Part shown: positions 1 to 11,145 of the stretch, piece after piece
Layout of the letters: each line of letters begins with the position of its first letter
How positions within the stretch are numbered: the stretch's first letter is position 1
Assembly (NCBI RefSeq): GCF_949628265.1
Contig: NC_088788.1
Span: 29,498,335-29,562,334, forward strand
Length of the DNA stretch: 64,000 nt
Direction: 5' to 3'
Source: Cloeon dipterum
Lineage: Eukaryota; Arthropoda; Insecta; Ephemeroptera; Baetidae
The notes under the pieces: model-generated
Databases searched by the model: none
Told to the model about the DNA's origin: nothing
What the model saw: only the letters and a program-made list of their open reading frames with translations
Made by a program: the position numbers and the translations under genes

Positions 1-181
1 CTTGTCTTATTACTATATGTCGATGCAGTTTGATGCTTTTGAAATGATTAAAAACTGTTATGAATTCGACACCGGAAGATGCTTAATTTCGTCTTATAAT
101 TTAACCCGAATACGTTGGATGGCCTCTCACTTAATGGAAACTGCAGTAATTTTTATCACGTGTACGCAAGTCACCAATGAG
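1..181 (+). CDS. Gr variable exon 1, 3' part only (cut by window edge)
   Basis: The window opens inside a variable Gr exon. Reading frame 2 encodes 60 residues that match the end of the exon at 940-1833 almost exactly (FDAFEMIKNCYEFDTGRC against FDAFEIIKNCYEFDAGRC) and ends TQVTNE before GTGAGT at 182. It covers the extracellular loop and the TM6 region of the receptor. The start lies upstream of base 1, so I cannot tell whether the exon is intact. It belongs to the same subfamily as the exons starting at 940, 2920 and 9640. Confidence 0.8.
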
Positions 182-939
182 GTGAGTTATCTAAATATAT
201 GTAATCAATGCAATCATTCCTTATTTTCCTTATTTTTTCCATACTTTATTTATAATACGGTGCGCGTGCTGATTTTTTTCCTTAGCATCTAGGCGACCCG
301 CGGAGGTTGCGTGCCTCCGAAAGGTACCCAGAGGGTGGATTACGGCGTCACAACCTTGAGAGAAAATTGCAACGCTGGGTATAAGGATAGCATTGTAAAT
401 TGTTTCAAGGTCAAACTAAAAACAGTGCCGTAATCTGCCCCCAAGTGCTGAAAAGAGGAAACCCGTGGGACCCATAGGGGCCCCGCAGTAACCCAGATTT
501 TAGTCGAATGTGCCGACTAGCCACATCTGAGCTAGGTTTAGCATGAAGATCATTGTGAGATTTTTAGAATTTCAAATCACGTGGTTTGGCCTGTGGTGGA
601 ATTTTGGGTTTTTTGATTCAAAAACTTTCAACTTCTGGCCGCGATTAGGAAATAAATCTAAATATTGAAACAAGAAAAATCGGTCATAGTTCTTTTAACG
701 CAACACAACCACTGCAATATTGATAACTGAACTTTTTACACGTCAAATGTGACATATTAATTTTCCTTTAATGGATATTATATTTAAAAAAAAAAACAAG
801 ATTGAGCTTTGAGATAGCATGTGAATTTATGAATCGAGCTTTTGCGTGTCTAACTCATTGTCATCATTCAATTGTGTAAGCTCAAAGAATAGGCCATGTT
901 GTATTAACTTGAAGTCAGTTCTTCAAGCAGCTAGAAGCA
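182..939 (+). other. Non-coding interval with promoter-like block before Gr exon 2
   Basis: There is no C-terminal receptor exon here. Bases 290-560 are GC-richer than their surroundings and look like an old unidentified insertion. From about 665 to 939 the sequence is clearly related to 2634-2919 and 9361-9639, directly upstream of the other same-family exons, so this block probably holds the promoter of exon 2. Confidence 0.5.
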
Positions 940-1833
940 ATGGATTTCTCACTTCAAAAATTTCTTATGCTCCCATTGTTGATTTTTTATGCATCTTGTA
1001 CAAATTACTATTCGGTAAAAATTAATACTGACAATGTTTCCTTCGAAAATTTAAAATCCTCACGGGTTGCTTTATCCGGTATTGTGTACCTACTGTTTGC
1101 TTTTGTTTTTACTTATAAAACTCAAAGCCAATTTCAACTCTTTGAAAAAGCAATTGACGCACCAAACATGATGCGGCTCAGCTTAAATATCATTTTCATA
1201 ATTGAATTAATCTATAGTTTAAAGATTGCTTTTCATTTTCACGAAATACCTAAGGACATAATTGATCGATTAATTTTATTCAAGAGATTATCTACTCACT
1301 GTCGAAAAAAATTTAAGATTAGCTTGAAAGATGTTGTCGTAACATACATTCCTTTAATAATTTCTCATTCGCTCTTTTACTATGGCATTATAGAACTAAT
1401 GATTGATGAGGATCCACTATACTTACTGACAACATCTTCATTACATCTGATAAGTTCGTCTTTCTTTGTATTAGCCATTGCGGTAATCCGACTAATTTTT
1501 TTTTCTCTTCGCTTTTCAAATAAGATAATTAGATATTTACTAACATCATGCTCAGACTTTAAAACAGTGGAACTTTGGAGGAGGCATCACTCTCTTCTAT
1601 TAAAATGTGCTGAAAATGCCGATTCGCTTTTCGAAATGCTGATTCTCTGCCACTTGGCTTATTACTATATGTCGATGCATTTTGATGCTTTTGAAATTAT
1701 TAAAAACTGTTATGAATTCGACGCCGGAAGATGTTTAATTTCCTCTTATAATTTAACTCGAATACGGTGGATGGCCTCTCACTTAATGGAAACTGCAGTA
1801 ATTTTTATCTCGTGTACGCAAGTCACCAATGAG
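940..1833 (+). CDS. Gr variable exon 2 (gustatory receptor N-terminal region, intact)
   Basis: A single uninterrupted exon of 298 codons codes the N-terminal four fifths of an insect gustatory receptor, a ligand-gated cation channel subunit of chemosensory membranes. Hydrophobic segments lie at about residues 43-62, 78-95, 131-151, 158-190, 228-250 and 276-292, consistent with six of the seven membrane helices; the seventh would come from the shared exons at 19577-19933. It starts at an ATG equivalent to the ATGs at 2920 and 9640. It ends QVTNE at a GTGAGT donor in phase 0. No C-terminal exon lies between it and the next copy. It is closest to the exon at 9640-10530. Receptor family is clear; the ligand is unknown. 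Confidence 0.85.
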
Positions 1834-2919
1834 GTGAGTGTTCTAAACATATGTAATCAATGCAATCATTTATTCTAATTACATCAGGATAAATTTTGGT
1901 GGCGAAAGATCAGATGTGATATAGGACTCCTCATTTACACGTCGGTTTTGGCAACGAATTTTTGAAAATATCTCTGAAACAGCCAAGTTATGCGGGTTTA
2001 AATTCTGGAAAAAAGTTTTTGTTACTCTCCCATATAAATAGCATTAAAAGCAAGAATTATTCGAGATATTCAACTTTCGCTCGGTATTTTTCGTTTTTTA
2101 TTCTTTTACTGTCACAAAATGGAATTATAAATTAAAAGAAATCGAGTCGGTGGGTCCTATTGAAAAATTAAAAAAAAAAAACTATCGATTTTAGAGCGAT
2201 TTACGACTCAGCCAGAAAGCGGAGGGAGGGTGAATTACGGTTTCAATTGTCTTATAAATCGACGGATTTAAAGTCAGAAAGAGGTCTTAAATTAATGGTC
2301 TTGCCGATCGCTACAACCTGATGACCTTTTTCATGGTACCGCACCCTGAGATCGGTCCCAGAGTAACTTTCGCGATTTTTCCAAAGCCGCGACTCCAACA
2401 TTTTTCGTTAAAAAACCTCTCACCAAACCTGAAGCACAAAAAGCACTTGTTTAGTTAGCATTAATATGTGTGTGCGCTCTTAAAATGTTCGAAAAAATGG
2501 TTTTTATTGTTGTAAAATTAAGCCTTATAATTAGCATTGCATGGATATTCATGAACGAACTATTATCAAAAAGAAAAATAAATAGGTAATTTTAGCTGGT
2601 ATACTCTGCACAACATGACACACACGACAGTTCTCGAAACAAGTAAAAATCGGCTATAGTTCTTTAAATGCAACGCAACCACTGAAATATTTTTATAACT
2701 GTACTTTTTGGCTTGTCAAATGTGACACACTAATTTTCCTCTAATGGGATATTAATGAGATTATATTCTAAAAAAAATAAAGATTGAGCTTTGAGATATC
2801 ATATAAATGAATGAATCGAGCTTTAAGTTTCTGACCCATTTCCACTACTCAAGTGTGTTAGCTCGAAGGGTAGCCCATGTTGTATCAACTTAAGACAGAG
2901 CTTCAAGCGAATATTAGTA
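1834..2919 (+). other. Non-coding interval between Gr exons 2 and 3
   Basis: I find no receptor C-terminal exon. Bases 2140-2420 have a different, more GC-balanced composition and may be a decayed insertion. Bases 2634-2919 repeat the upstream block seen before 940 and 9640 (shared features include 'gattgagctttgagat' and 'taggccatgttgtat'-like strings), so they are the likely promoter region of exon 3. Confidence 0.45.
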
Positions 2920-3798
2920 ATGTATTTCACGCTGCAAAACTTTCTTATGCCACCATTGTTGTTGCTTGATGCAACTTGCACAAATTACTATTCGGTAAAA
3001 ATTAACGCTGACGGTGATTCCGTTAAAAATTTAAAATCCTCACTGGCTGCTATATCCGGCATTGCTTTCCTCCTGGTAGCTTGTGTGTTTACTTATAAAA
3101 ATCAAAACCAATTTCATCTCTTTGAAACCAAAATTGACGCACCAAACATGATGCTTAACTATGATTTTCATAGTTGAATTCATTTATAGTTTAAAGATTG
3201 CTTATCAATTTCACAAAATGCCCAAAGACATAATTGATCAATTAATTTTATTCAAGAGACTTTTCTCACGGTCGAAAAAATTTAAGATTAGCTTAAAAGA
3301 TGTTGTCGTAACATACATTCCTTTAATAATTTCTCATTCGCTCTTTTTTACGGCATGATAGAAATACATTTTGAGGATCCACTATACTTACTGGCAGCAG
3401 CTTCATTACATCTGATAAGATCATCTTTTTTTGTATTAGCAATTGCGTTGATTCGAACAATTTTCATTTCCCTTCGCTATTCAAATAAGATTATCAGATT
3501 TTTATTAACAACATGCTCAGACTTTAAAACAGTGGAACTTTGGAGGAGGCATCACTCTCATGTGCTAAAATGTGCTGAAAATGCCGATTCGCTTTTCAAT
3601 ACGCTGATGCTCTGCCAATTGTATTATTACTATATGTCGATTCAGTTTGATGCGTTTGAAATTATAAAAAACTGTTACTATTGCTACGCTGGAAGATGCT
3701 TAAGTTCCTTTTATAATTTAACCTCAGTGCGCTGGATGACTTCTCACTTAATAAGCGCTGCAGTAATTTTTATATCGTGTACGTAAGTCACTAATGAG
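2920..3798 (+). pseudogene. Gr variable exon 3, broken (frameshifts and a stop)
   Basis: This is a relative of the exons at 940 and 9640, with start ATG, GTGAGT donor and upstream block all retained. Against the 891-bp exon at 9640 it has lost 12 bases. There is an 8-bp deletion near 3155, a 3-bp net loss near 3260-3275, and a 1-bp loss in the T-run near 3345; the 8- and 1-bp losses together put the tail back in the original frame. A CAA codon is also TAA at 3784-3786, five codons before the donor. The stop falls in TM6, so no joined receptor could be made. The splice site is intact, so it may still be transcribed. I describe the breaks only. Confidence 0.85.
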
Positions 3799-4765
3799 GT
3801 GAGTAATCTAAATATATGTAATCTAAGCAATTATTTCCACTAAAAAATAACTAGGTAAAATTTATACTATTATGTATACCTATAACGTTTTCAATGTGTG
3901 TAAAATTCCAACAAAGAAAATATTTCTGATACTTTGTTCATTTTAAAATAATTCACACATCATTCCAACATTGAAAAAAATCAGGTCCTGCTCGTTCTGG
4001 TGGTAATGGAAGGATTATTTAAACAAAAATCATATATCGAGGAAGAAGATTACACGATTTAGAAATCGTTGAATTTAGACTAAGAATATGGAAAATATCG
4101 TTATAACACTTCAGATTAGGAGAATCAGTGAATACACAATTCCTTATATCCTCAAATATTCATTTTTATTTTTATGGTTCTTGCATTTGATGTATTATTT
4201 ACTGTAAAAAATGACTTGTATCATGAAATATATACAATATAAGTTTAAAATCCGCAAAGGTTGAGTTTCTGGGACTTCTTAACAGATTTTCTAGTTAAAA
4301 AGGGTCATGTTTTAAGTAAAAAAATATATAATCATTATTGTTGGACCCTTGGCCAGAACTTACAATTACTTGTTTCCAGAGATTTTAGATCATCTTTAAT
4401 TTTTCCTTGCGTTGATCAATACATAAATTGTTTCACCATATTACAATCTCAATAATATTTATCAAATTAAAAGGTGGTCTCTTTCTCATAATCGAATACG
4501 AAAAGCAATAAATGAAAATATTGATATGTCAATGCGTCGTGTCAAACATGCCACACCTGACACTATCTCCCTTGAAACTAAATGTGTTATCCGCAGTCAA
4601 AATAGATAGAGAGTAACATAGTATATATAATTGCACGGTTTGAGCATGGTATAGCTAACTTATTCCTTTTTCGCATTTTCGATAGTTTGGTGGGGCGTAT
4701 ATGTGATGCTATCAGAGGAGACTCTAAATTTAGTAATGAGAAAATTTACTAAAGTTCTGTCAAGA
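3799..4765 (+). other. Non-coding interval before Gr exon 4, with TATA-like promoter
   Basis: From about 3975 the sequence matches the intervals at 5703 and 7471, marking the start of a roughly 1.75-kb tandem unit. Close to the exon there is an AT-rich TATA-like string (about 4620-4630, 'agtatatataattgcac'), suitably placed for transcription entering exon 4. No receptor C-terminal exon is present. Confidence 0.45.
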
Positions 4766-5656
4766 ATGCAATTTTCAATGCAAACATTTATTTTGCCAGC
4801 ATTACAGTTTCTACATTTATCTTACGGAAATGTTTCCCATGTTAATGCTAATGTTAAACGTGGTTTTGACTCATACTTTAAAATTGCTCGTATTTCATGG
4901 CTTGTTTTCTTCATATCGGCTTCATGTTTTGTGTATAATGTTCATCATAATTTGTTTCAACCATTCATTTCCCCAATGGATGCTCCAAGCATAATGCTTT
5001 ATTGTTTGAATATAATGATTTTTGTTGAATTTTGCTTCAATTTAAATACAACGTTTAATTTTCATGAACTACCTAAAAGTGTTGTCTATTGCTTGATTAT
5101 TTTTCAAAATTCATCTTTGCCGTGTGACAAAGCTTTAGAAATTACGATGAGAGATGTCGTCTGTACCTACTTTCCTTTAATTATTTCCCAGTCAATCTTT
5201 TACTTAGGAATTATAGACATGTTTTACAAAAAGCCTTTTTTCTTAATTTCTACATTTCCATTTTACCTGATAAGATTGCCCCTATTACTATTTTTGATTG
5301 CTTTGCTGCGATTAATTTTTTTATCACTACAACATTCAAATAAAAGCATTAAACTGAAGGCAACGAAAACAAACTTTAGGCACGAAACTGTTGACCTCTT
5401 GAGGTTGAATCATTCTCTTGTGTTAAAAAGTGCCGAAATTACCGATCAGCTATTCGGCACGTTGATTCTTTGCCACTTGTCCTATCACTTTATTTCGATA
5501 CAGTTTGATATTTTCGCTATTGTACACAACTTTTATGAATATTTCGCCGGAATAAGGGATACTATTTCTGATATTTCCGGCCGCCTTAGATGGATGGCTG
5601 CTCACTTCATTGAAACCGCAGCAATTTTGTACTCATGCATGCGAGTCACTTATGAG
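4766..5656 (+). CDS. Gr variable exon 4 (gustatory receptor N-terminal region, intact)
   Basis: This 297-codon exon is the first of the three-unit tandem array. I start it at the ATG of MQFSMQTF, which aligns with MDFSLQKF at 940 and 9640; a longer open frame runs upstream but is not supported by paralogues. The protein has the Gr pattern of about six hydrophobic segments, a conserved IISQSIFYLGIID helix, and a final CMRVTYE before GTGAGT. The phase-0 donor is compatible with the constant exon at 19577. The second half is nearly identical to the exon at 6534-7424. Receptor class is certain enough; ligand and expression are unknown. Confidence 0.85.
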
Positions 5657-6533
5657 GTGAGTGTATACATCCTTTTCCCCCTGGTTAAGATCCTGTTTTG
5701 AACTATGAAAAAATCACGTCCTGCTCCTTAAATTTAGGTGGTAATTGAACAATTATTTTAACAAAAAATGATATCAAGATACACACACGAATATTTAGAA
5801 AGCGATAAATTTAGACTATGAATTGAAAGAAAATATCGTTCTATGAACGTTTTCTTTACTACAACACTTCAGATAAGGAGAATCAGTAAATAACCTTTTT
5901 TATCTTCAAATAATCTTTTTGTATTTATTTTGGTTCTTGCTTTTGATACCATTTACTTTAGAATATAACTTAATATATCAAGAAATGTATGCAAATCTGT
6001 GTAAAATCCGCAAAAAAGGTTGAGTTTTGAGGGCTTCTTAACAGATTTTCTAGTTAATAAGCGACACATGTTTTAAGCAAAAAAAAACAATTATAATAAT
6101 TTTAATAATTGGTTGACCCCTGGCCAGAACTTTGTTGCTGCCAGAGATTTTAGATCATCTTTATTTTTTGCATGCGATGATCAATACGTACATTTTTTTG
6201 CCATATTACAGTCTAAATAAATAAATAATTATCAAATTAAAAAGTGGTCTCTCTATCACAATCCATTTAGAAAAGCAACAAATGAAAATATTGATATCTG
6301 AATGCGTCGTGTCAAAAATGCCAAACCTGATTCTATCTCTCTTAAAACTAATTGTATTATCCGCAGTCAAAATAGATAAAGAATAACATAATGTATATTA
6401 TAGCAAAGTTTGAGCATGGCACGGTTAACTTATTCCTTTTTTGCTTTTTCGTTAGTTTGGTTGGACGAATGTGATGCTATCGCAAGAGACTCTAAATTAA
6501 GTAATGAGAAATTTCCCAGAAGTTGTGTCAAGA

Positions 6534-7424
6534 ATGCAATTTTCAATGCAAACATTTTTTTTGCCAGCATTACAGTTTCTACATTTATCTTACGGAAATG
6601 TTTCACTTATGAATGTTACTGTTAAACGTGGTTTTGATTCATACTTTAAACTTGCTCGTATTTCTTGTCTTGTTTTCCTCATATCGGCTTCATGTTTTAT
6701 GTATAATGTTCATCATAATGTGTTTAAAAAATTCGTTTACCCAATGGATGCTCCAAGCATAATGCTTTATTGTTTGAATATAATGCTTTTTGTTGAATTT
6801 TGCTTCAATTTAAATACAGCGTATAATTTTCATAAACTGCCTAAATATGTTGTCTATTGCTTGATTATTTTTCAAAATTCATCATTGCCGTGTGACAAGG
6901 CTTTGGAGATTACGATGAGAGACGTCGCCTGTACCTACTTTCCTTTAATTATTTCCCAGTCGATCTTTTACTTAGGAATTATAGACATGTTTTACAAAAA
7001 GCCTTTTTTCTTAATTTCTACATTTCCATTTTACCTGATAAGATTGCCCGTATTTTTATTTTTGATTGCAATGCTGCGATTAATTTTTTTATCACTACAA
7101 CATTCAAATAAAAGCATTAAACTGAAGGCAACGAAAACAAACTTTAGGCACGAAACTGTTGACCTCTTGAGATTGAATCATTCTCTTGTGTTAAAAAGTG
7201 CCGAAATTTCCGATCAGCTATTCGGCACGTTGATTCTTTGCCACTTGTCCTATCACTTTATTTCGATACAGTTTGATATTTTCGCTATTGTACACAACTT
7301 TTATGAATATTTCGCCGGAATAAGGGATACTATTTCTGATATTTCCGGCCGCCTTAGATGGATGGCTGCTCACTTCATTGAAACCGCAGCAATTTTGTAC
7401 TCATGCATGCGAGTCACTTATGAG
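6534..7424 (+). CDS. Gr variable exon 5 (gustatory receptor N-terminal region, intact)
   Basis: This 297-codon exon is the second unit of the tandem array and the same length as the exon at 4766. It starts at the ATG of MQFSMQTFFLP and ends CMRVTYE at a GTGAGT donor, phase 0. The first half differs from exon 4 at many positions (for example HKLPKYVVY against HELPKSVVY). In the last 275 bases I count about two differences, which suggests a recent gene-conversion tract. The spacer before it (5657-6533) is a copy of the one before exon 4 and carries no C-terminal exon. Confidence 0.85.
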
Positions 7425-8277
7425 GTGAGTGAATACATCCTTTTCCCCCTGGTTAAGATCCTGTTTTGAACTATGAAAAAATCACGTCCTGCCCCTTTAA
7501 TTTTGGTGGTGATTGAACAATTATTTAAACAAAAAAATTATATATCAAGATATACATGATTACACGATCATTTAGAAAGCGATAAATTTTGACTAAGAAT
7601 TGAAGGAAAATATCGTTCTATGAACGTTTTCTTTACTACAACACTTCAGATAAGGAGAATCAGTAAATAACCTTTGTTATCTTCAAATATTCTGTTAGTA
7701 TTTTTTAGTTCTTACATTTAATAACATTTACTCTATGAAAATGACTTTAATCTTGAAATATAAACAATTCTGTGAGTAAAATCCGCAAAAAAGTAGAATT
7801 TCGGGGGCTTCATAACAGATTTGCTAGATAAAAAGGGATTTTTTTAACCCAAAATTAAAATAATTTTAATAATTATTGCTGGACCCCTGGCCAGAACTTT
7901 GTTGCTTCCAGAGATTTTGGATCATCTTTATTTTTTCCATGTATGATCAATACGTAAATAGTTTATCCATAGTACAGTCTAAATAATATTTATCAAATTA
8001 AAAAGTGGTCTCTTTATCATAATCGAATAAGAAAAGCAATAAATGAAAATATTGATATTTCAAAGCGTCGTGTCAAACATGACACTATCTCTCTTGAAAC
8101 TAATTGTATTATCCGCTGTCAAAATAGATATATAACATGTGTTATTGCACAGTTTGAGCATGGCCTGGTTAACTTATTCCTTTTTCCCTTTTTCATTAGT
8201 TTGGTGGGGCGAATGTTATGCTATCGCAAGAGACTCTAAATTAAGTAATGAGAAATTTCACAGAAGTTGTGTCGAGA

Positions 8278-9167
8278 ATGCAATTTTCAATGCAAACATA
8301 TTTTTTGCCAGCGTTACAGTTTCTACATTTTTATACGGAAATGTTTCACTTGCGAATGTTGATGTTAAACGTGGTTTTGATTCATACTTTAAACTTGCTC
8401 GTACTTCATGGCTTGTTTTCCTCATTTCGGCTTCATGTTTTATGTATAATGTTCATCATAATATGTTTCAACCATTCATTTCCCCAATGGATGCTCCAAG
8501 CATAATGCTTTATTGTTTGAATATAATGATGTTTGTTGAATTTTGCTTCAATTTAAATACAGCGTATAATTTTCATAAACTGCCTAAAAGTGTAGTTCAT
8601 TGCTTGATTATTTTTCAAAATTCATCTTTGCTGTGTGGCAAAACGTTAAAAATAACGATGAGAGATGTCGTCTGTACCTACTTGCCTTTGATTATTTCCC
8701 AGTCAATCTTATGCTATGGAATTATAGACGTGTTTTATGAAATGCCATTTTTCTTAATTTCTACATTTCCATTTTACATGATAAGGTTGCCCGTATTTTT
8801 ATTTTTGATTGTAATGCTGAGATTAATTTTTTTATCTCTGCAATATTCAAATAAAACCATTATATTGAAGGCAAAGAAAACAAACTTTAGGCACGAAACT
8901 GTTGACCTCTTGAGGTTGAATCATTCTCTTGTGTTAAAAAGTGCCGAAATTACCGATCAGCTTTTCGGCACGTTGATTCTTTGCCACTTGTCCTATCAAT
9001 TTGTTTCGATACAGTTTGACATTTTCGCGATTATACAAAACTTTTATGAATATTTCGCCGGAAAAAGGGATACTATTTCCGATATTTCCAGCAACATTAG
9101 GTGGATGACTGCTCACTTCATTGAAACCGCAGCAATTTTGTACTCATGCATGCAAATCACTTATGAG
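8278..9167 (+). pseudogene. Gr variable exon 6, one-base deletion near the N-terminus
   Basis: This is the third unit of the tandem array. The exon is 890 bp where its sisters are 891. The missing base lies near 8328-8334: the sisters read 'acatttatcttacgg' and this copy has one base fewer. The homologous start (MQFSMQTYFLP, ATG at 8278) therefore runs out of frame after about 18 codons. The remainder from YGNVSLANV onward is open to the donor after QITYE. An ATG-less or upstream-started frame extends back to 8139, but the same upstream frame in unit 2 is plainly the out-of-phase shadow of the coding sequence. Either the exon is newly dead, or it uses a non-homologous N-terminus, or this is an assembly error. 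Confidence 0.7.
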
Positions 9168-9639
9168 GTGAGTTAATACATCCTGATTCCCCTTGTTAAG
9201 TTCCTGTTTTGAAATATTATATTATTAGGAATTTTAATGGATGCACAATGTTATTTATGCCGTTTCGATTCCTTTAATTTTGAATGTTCTAAAAAAAGAA
9301 GTCAAATTTGTTTTTGTTAAAATAAAAACTTACAAAGCACATGAAATTCACAATATTTCTAGAAACAAGGTATACATCAGTTTATAGTTTTTTTTTAATG
9401 CAATACAACCACTGAAATATTTATAACTTAACTTATTGGCATGTCAAATGGGACACATTCATTTTCCTCTAATGGAGATTAAATTCTAAAAAAATAAAGA
9501 TCGAGCTTTGAGACAACATGTAATTGTATTGAATCGAAATTTGTGTGTCTGACTCATTGCCACCACTCAAGTGTGTAAGCTCAAAGAATAGGTCATGTTG
9601 TATTAACTTAAGTCATATTCCTTCAGGCGACTAGTAGCA

Positions 9640-10530
9640 ATGGATTTCACGCTGCAAAAATGTCTTATGCCGCCATTGTTGTTGATTGATGCAACCTTCA
9701 CAAATTACTATTCGGTAAAAATTAACACTGACGGTGTTTCCGTTGAAAATTTAAAATCCTCACGGGTTGCTTTATCCGGTATTGTTTACCTCCTGTTAGC
9801 TTTTGTGTATACTTATAAAAATCAAAGTCAATTTCATCTCTTTGAAAAAGCAATTGATGCACCAAACATGATGCTGCTCAGCTTAAATATAATTTTCATA
9901 ATTGAATTAATCTCTGATACAAGGATTGCGTACAAGTTTCACGAAACGCCTATAGACATAATTGATCGATTAATTTCATTCAATAGATTTTCTTCTCACT
10001 GTCGAAAAAAATTTAAGATTAGCTTAAAAGATGCTGTCGTAACATATATTCCTTTAATAATTTCTCATTCGCTCTTTTTTTACGGCATGATAGAAATAAT
10101 GTATGTAGAACCACTATACTTATTGACAAGAGCTTCATTACATCTGATAAGTTCGTCTTTCTTTGTATTAGCAATTGCGTTAATCCGACTAATTTTTCTC
10201 TCTCTTCGCTATTCAAATAACATAATCAGATATTTATTAACAAAATGTTCAAACTTTAAAACAGTGGAGCTTTGGAGGTTGCATCACTCTCTTCTATTAA
10301 AATGTGCAGAAAAAGCAGATGCGCTTTTCAATATGCTGATTCTCTGCCACTTGTCATATAACTATGTGTCGATTCAGTTTGATGCTTTTGAAATTATTAA
10401 AAACTGTTATGAATTCGACGCCGGAAGATGCTTAATTTCCTCTTATAATTTAACTCGAATACGGTGGATGGCCTCTCACTTAATGGAAACTGCAGTAATT
10501 TTTATCTCGTGTACGCAAGTCATCAATGAG
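9640..10530 (+). CDS. Gr variable exon 7 (gustatory receptor N-terminal region, intact)
   Basis: This 297-codon exon is of the same subfamily as those at 940 and 2920 but lies beyond the three-unit array. It starts MDFTLQKCLMPPLL and ends TQVINE at GTGAGT, phase 0. Hydrophobic segments match exon 2 one for one. Residues around 240-297 are nearly identical to exons 1 and 2 (CYEFDAGRCLISSYNLTRIR). The upstream block 9361-9639 repeats those before 940 and 2920. It would join the constant exon at 19577, about 9 kb away. Confidence 0.85.
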
Positions 10531-11145
10531 GTGAGTGATCTAAATATATGTAATCAATGCAATGATGTCCACTTATAAAATCTGGGAGATTCGTAGACAG
10601 GTTTTAATTTGTTTAAAATTCTATCAAAGAATGATTTTCGCCAATATTTACCAAAATGAGTGTTTCCATGTGAAAGTTTCAAAAATATTTCTCTGTTTTT
10701 TACTGTTTTGCATTACTAGCATTTTACATTGATTGGTCTCTTATCCATGTTTTATAATGAGAACGTGTAAAATTTATACACTCCCATGCCATGCTTTTTT
10801 CTCTGCTTAATTCAGTTATTTTAATCTGCATTCTACATCCTAAATTGATAAGTTCTCATGTATGTGCAATTCACCGTTGAGGTGAGTTCTCTCCCGACCA
10901 TTAATTCTTGCTTTTTTTTAATTATAATCTTTCATAGTGCAATACCTTAATGGACTAGTAATGATTTTCTTGTTTTGAATTATTACATTTATAATATGCC
11001 ACTCCTCCCGCCACTTGCTACACGTGTATTTATTAGCATAATAACACTTGAAAGCTTAAATGTTTCGTTAGTTTGACAGCTCTGCAAAATGCGTCCTAAA
11101 AGCGAGCTCACCACACTTCTTTGACTGCTCTTTAAACATCACGAA
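10531..11145 (+). other. Non-coding interval with a possible Gr exon relic
   Basis: No intact exon is present. At 10853-10879 a 27-base string reads LMYVQFTVE in the frame that ends in GAG before GTGAGT, resembling the ends of neighbouring Gr exons (SCMQITYE). The sequence upstream of it has stops. It may be the last remnant of a lost variable exon with its donor. Confidence 0.35.

Larger units (their letters stand above)
3975..9215 (+). repeat. Three tandem ~1.75-kb duplication units, each with one Gr exon
   Basis: Units begin near 3975, 5703 and 7471, recognised by the shared string 'aatcacgtcctgc' and its flanks. Each contains a spacer, a promoter-like block with 'atgaaaatattgatat', and a Gr exon (4766, 6534, 8278). 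Start-codon spacing is 1768 and 1744 bp. The array sits inside a pair of older relatives (exons at 2920 and 9640), so it expanded in place by unequal crossover. Confidence 0.8.

Noticed and set aside
4261-4455. 64-codon open frame
   Set aside because: No ATG start, lies in the repeated spacer, and the matching spacers at 6030 and 7800 do not keep the frame.
8139-8277. In-frame N-terminal extension of Gr exon 6 (MAWLTYSFFPFSLVW...)
   Set aside because: The same upstream frame occurs at 6410 in the sister unit, where it is out of phase with the receptor, so it is a shadow frame.
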